Assembly: GCA_937982385.1 (NCBI GenBank)
Contig: CALJMC010000086.1
Location: forward strand, 1-7,197
DNA: 7,197 bases
DNA from: an uncultured Rickettsiales bacterium
GTDB lineage: Bacteria; Pseudomonadota; Alphaproteobacteria; Rickettsiales; UBA998
Direction of reading: 5' to 3'
Shown here in pieces: positions 6,542 through 7,197 of the stretch (the first letter of the stretch is position 1; the number at the start of each line of letters is the position of its first letter). Position numbers and translations under genes: made by a program. The notes beneath the pieces are model-generated. The model was not told the origin of the DNA. It ran no database searches and was given only the letters and a program-made list of their open reading frames with translations.

Positions 6542-7197
6542 CTACCTGCGTCCAAAAAGCTTCTCAATGTCTTTGAGCTTCAGTTCAACATAGGTGGGCC
6601 GGCCATGGTTGCACTGTCCAGAATAAGGGGTCTCCTCCATCTGACGTAACATCGCATTCATCTCATCACGGCTCAGGCGACGCCCTGCCCGCACCGAGCC
6701 ATGACATGCCATCGTTCCGCAGACTTCTTCGAGTTTTTCCTTCAAGCTCAGTGTCTCGCCAAACTCGCGCAAATCATCTGCTAAATTTTCCATCAAAGCT
6801 TTTACATTCACATCACCCAACAATGCCGGCACTTCCCGCACCACAATCGTTGAGTCGCCGAATGATTCTATCACAAGCCCTAGTTTTTCAAGTTCATCCT
6901 GACGTTTAATCAGTTCCCGTGCTGACTCGTCCTCCATCTCCATCACCTCGGGAATGAGGAGTGCTTGGCGCGGCATCCCTTCTTCATCGTAGGATTCTTT
7001 CATACGCTCATACACAAGACGCTCATGCGCGGCATGTTGGTCGACAATCACAATGCCATCGGCAGTTTGCGCAATTATATAGGTTTCATGCAATTGGGCA
7101 TATGCCGCACCCAAAGGATAATCAATTTCTAGGGGCTCGGTTGGCTCTTCCCACTGACGGGCATTCGGTGGCGCTTGCTCAGCGGTAAAAATATCGT
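6542..7197 (-). CDS. mutL: DNA mismatch repair protein MutL, C-terminal third (5' end beyond the window)
   Basis: MutL links mismatch recognition by MutS to strand removal. About 217 residues are present of a protein usually near 600; the frame stays open to the right edge, so the TTG at 7112-7114 is an internal Leu (PLGAAYAQ), not a start. The N-terminal ATPase domain is outside; the visible part is the end of the linker and the dimerisation domain. It carries the endonuclease metal-binding motif DQHA(x)2E(x)4E as DQHAAHERLVYE (7042-7007), the ACxxxxRAG segment (6709-6683), CNHGRP (the accepted C[P/N]HGRP variant) within 6613-6581, and the terminal F-x-R motif in FGRR. These are known hallmarks of MutL with latent nicking activity, which works without MutH or Dam methylation. 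It ends in TAG at 6542-6544; the membrane-protein gene follows 77 bases later. The identification is secure. Confidence 0.97.
   Translation of the reverse strand, partial: DIFTAEQAPPNARQWEEPTEPLEIDYPLGAAYAQLHETYIIAQTADGIVIVDQHAAHERLVYERMKESYDEEGMPRQALLIPEVMEMEDESARELIKRQDELEKLGLVIESFGDSTIVVREVPALLGDVNVKALMENLADDLREFGETLSLKEKLEEVCGTMACHGSVRAGRRLSRDEMNAMLRQMEETPYSGQCNHGRPTYVELKLKDIEKLFGRR

Noticed and set aside
7112..7114. TTG as a possible start codon of a short 190-residue MutL-like protein.
   Set aside because: The frame continues without a stop to the window edge, and the upstream codons read as a typical MutL linker (ending in DYPLGAAYAQ), so this Leu is internal.
1..7197. Mobile elements, CRISPR arrays, tRNAs, toxin-antitoxin or defence genes.
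   Set aside because: Nothing on either strand resembles them; the window is almost filled by four intact or edge-truncated genes with short spacers.

Overview
The window looks like chromosomal DNA from a Gram-negative bacterium, most likely an alphaproteobacterium. It carries a large (about 1600-residue class) NAD-dependent glutamate dehydrogenase and a MutL of the endonuclease-competent type found in bacteria that lack MutH. The MutL C-terminal signatures (CNHGRPTYVEL and the terminal FGRR) fit alphaproteobacterial MutL. GC content appears to be around half. The lineage call is inference from family resemblance; no 16S, tRNA or other strong marker is present.

Layout: from the left edge to 3746 on the + strand lies the C-terminal three quarters of the glutamate dehydrogenase, whose 5' end is outside the window. 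A 91-base convergent spacer (3747-3837) with two small hairpins separates it from three minus-strand genes, read right to left: mutL (its C-terminal third, running off the right edge), a polytopic membrane protein related to the polyprenyl-phosphate N-acetylhexosamine-1-phosphate transferase family (MraY/WecA-like, GT4), and a complete purH. The spacers between these three genes are 77 and 44 bases, so co-transcription is possible. A promoter-like pair of hexamers just upstream of purH suggests purH may also be transcribed alone.

Functionally the window is mostly housekeeping: glutamate catabolism to 2-oxoglutarate, mismatch repair, and the last two steps of IMP synthesis. No mobile element, CRISPR array, tRNA, rRNA or recognisable defence system is visible, and I do not see an obviously new multi-gene system. 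The part most worth a second look is the membrane protein at 5439-6464. It has the PNPT fold signature, but several active-site acidic positions appear substituted and its first cytoplasmic loop is acidic instead of basic. It may be a catalytically altered or inactive member. A second curiosity is a strong terminator-like hairpin plus T-run on the antisense strand inside the glutamate dehydrogenase gene.
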